Shown: positions 63,094 through 64,000 of the stretch, in pieces
Position numbering within the stretch: position 1 is the first letter of the stretch
Layout of the letters: every line of letters starts with the position of its first letter
From: Anastrepha obliqua
Taxonomy: Eukaryota; Arthropoda; Insecta; Diptera; Tephritidae
NCBI RefSeq assembly: GCF_027943255.1
Contig: NW_026562179.1
Coordinates: 2,792,501-2,856,500 of the forward strand
Reading direction: 5' to 3'
DNA length: 64,000 bases
Translations under genes and position numbers: made by a program
The notes under the pieces: generated by a model
Told to the model about the DNA's origin: nothing
Databases searched by the model: none
What the model saw: the letters and a program-made list of their open reading frames with translations, nothing else

Positions 63094-63695
63094 TGGATGA
63101 TGACTGGCCAACCCAGTTGACTTAATTTTTATCCGCAAATTAAAACAAGAAATTTAGATTGAAAAAACAATTCTTTATTTTATAAACGTAAATTATTTCG
63201 AACCGAAGCAAAAAAGGGGGATGAAGTGATTTATGCTTAATTAATTACCGATACCGGGGGAGCTGTGATGGCAAACGAAAACGAAAAACTGTATCAAAAG
63301 GTGCGTAGGCTGGTCCTTTTATAATGGTTTTGGGCACCGCTATCCCTTTATCGATGCTAGGTGAAGGGGAGATCACGCGAAGACGATGCGACGTGGGCTT
63401 TATGTATTTTTTCGGTATACATATGTATCGATGTGCATGTATGTTGTTGGCAATGCAGATGTACTAAATTCTGCACAGAGAAATGATGAGTTAGTGATAA
63501 TAACAAAGTGTAAAGCAGCGAAGAGCGAAATGAACGATGAAATGATGAGTAAGTGATAACAACAAAATGTAAAGGAGCGAAGAGCGAAATGAACGATGAA
63601 ATGATGATGTGAGCGATGAGGAAGACAAAGAAGTGAAAGGAATAGGGTGAGCCCAAATTGTGGGTGATGCGAAAATAAACTTTAGCCCCTTAACA
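63094..63695 (-). repeat. BEL2 5' LTR
   Basis: Same length as the other LTR; the two differences seen are G/A changes, one near the middle and one near the outer end. Confidence 0.95.
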
Positions 63696-63700
63696 AGTGG

Positions 63701-64000
63701 TAAGAAACATAAACAATAATAATTATTATACAGACTCGTACATTTGAAGCTGTTTATTAAAATACAACAAAAAAATCGAGCTCATATGAATACAAGGACA
63801 CGCGAATATCAAGGGCAAGGAACTAGCAGATTTAACAGCAAAAGAAGCGCAAACCCGCCACCTAACTATATCTCTAAACCGGCTACACACAGATATAAAA
63901 AGTCACATAACAAAAAATTCAAAAATGAACAATACTGCACTATCGAACAAACAACAAGCTGTTATAAATTTGCTAACCCAATGAAGCTAGCAATCGATAC
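63701..64000 (+). pseudogene. J2 RNase H end
   Basis: Plus strand 63770-63900 reads IQGHANIKGKELADLTAKEA, the last RNase H block of a LINE, then TISLNRLHTDIKSHI. It continues the RNase H remnants that stop at 48145, on the other side of BEL2. Upstream bases (63701-63770) are shifted and contain stops. The element runs out of the window. Confidence 0.85.

Larger units (their letters stand above)
48146..63695 (-). mobile_element. full-length BEL/Pao retrotransposon BEL2, host of two insertions
   Basis: Two 602-bp LTRs (48146-48747, 63094-63695) bounded by TG and CA, and the duplication AGTGG at 48141-48145 and 63696-63700, define a 15,550-bp element. Removing gypsy2 (49059-54858 plus 4 bp) and LOA3 (59096-62225 plus 11 bp) leaves about 6.6 kb, a normal BEL size. 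Gag, protease, polymerase, RNase H and integrase lie on minus in that order. By eye the LTRs differ at two positions, so insertion into J2 was recent. A few frame breaks, an in-frame stop and a YVDN in place of YVDD suggest it is inactive. Confidence 0.95.
35282..64000 (+). mobile_element. Jockey-like LINE with RNase H (J2), scattered over 29 kb
   Basis: Plus-strand pieces occur in order: endonuclease start (35282-35320, continued 36808-37019), endonuclease end (37866-38152), linker (39215-39735), polymerase C-terminus and RNase H (46912-48145), RNase H end (63701-64000). Each gap is filled by identified elements. For the 35321-36807 and 48146-63695 inserts, the target duplications and coding continuity show directly that J2 was the target. 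Assignment of all pieces to a single element is inference from order and strand; the middle of the polymerase is missing. Confidence 0.65.

Noticed and set aside
48409..63656. Identical 99-residue minus-strand frames at 48409-48708 and 63357-63656
   Set aside because: Both lie inside the two BEL2 LTRs and are identical only because the LTRs are; no protein motif, and LTRs are not expected to code here.
1..64000. tRNA, rRNA or snRNA genes
   Set aside because: No cloverleaf, A/B-box pair or rRNA block was recognised by eye; PBS matches to tRNA 3' ends belong to retroelements.

Overview
The window contains no cellular gene, tRNA, rRNA or CRISPR array that I can recognise. It is about 64 kb of transposable elements inserted into one another. 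The mix is that of an insect genome, most likely a higher dipteran (tephritid or drosophilid): Jockey-, LOA- and RTE-like LINEs, BEL/Pao and Ty3/gypsy LTR elements, an env-bearing errantivirus, piggyBac, mauritiana-type mariner and several IS630/Tc1-mariner (DDE_3) elements, in A+T-rich DNA with many acatatgtatgt-type runs. The species call is inference.

Layout, left to right. 1-2.7 kb: a Jockey-like LINE on minus (ORF1 and ORF2 endonuclease). 2.7-5.1 kb: a decayed gypsy element on minus. 5.1-6.7 kb: a decayed LOA-like LINE on minus. 7.0-9.7 kb: a piggyBac element with clean TTAA duplications and a broken transposase. 9.8-11.4 kb: a LINE 3' fragment, a DDE_3 element and an unclassified repeat. 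11.5-13.6 kb: an RTE-like LINE. 13.6-15.6 kb: a mosaic of BEL, LINE, RTE and gypsy scraps. 15.6-28.7 kb: a BEL element (BEL1, minus) whose integrase is split by an errantivirus (15658-23014, itself holding two MITEs), whose RNase H is split by a solo LTR, and whose gag start is split by a TTAA MITE. 29.4-30.2 kb: another DDE_3 element. 31.0-35.0 kb: a three-level nest (DDE_3 element, RTE LINE, truncated LINE).

35.3-64 kb: pieces of one plus-strand Jockey-like LINE with RNase H (J2) appear in order and appear to form the substrate for everything else there. These insertions are a mariner inside a short TSD-flanked element, two DDE_3 elements, a LOA element split by an RTE element that carries a TTAA MITE, a mariner relic, and finally a 15.55-kb BEL element (BEL2, 48146-63695) with a 5-bp duplication and two 602-bp LTRs that appear to differ at two positions. 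BEL2 is itself split by an internally deleted gypsy element (49059-54858, LTRs differing at one of 389 positions) and by a LOA LINE (59096-62225).

For many insertions I could match the target duplication, and often the host reading frame resumes on the far side, which gives a relative order of events. The youngest are gypsy2 and LOA3, then BEL2. Most coding regions carry frameshifts, stops or deletions. Most retroelements lie on the minus strand, as expected of a one-strand piRNA cluster or other heterochromatic TE trap; this is testable but not shown by sequence alone. All identities come from motif reading by eye; no alignment or database search was run.
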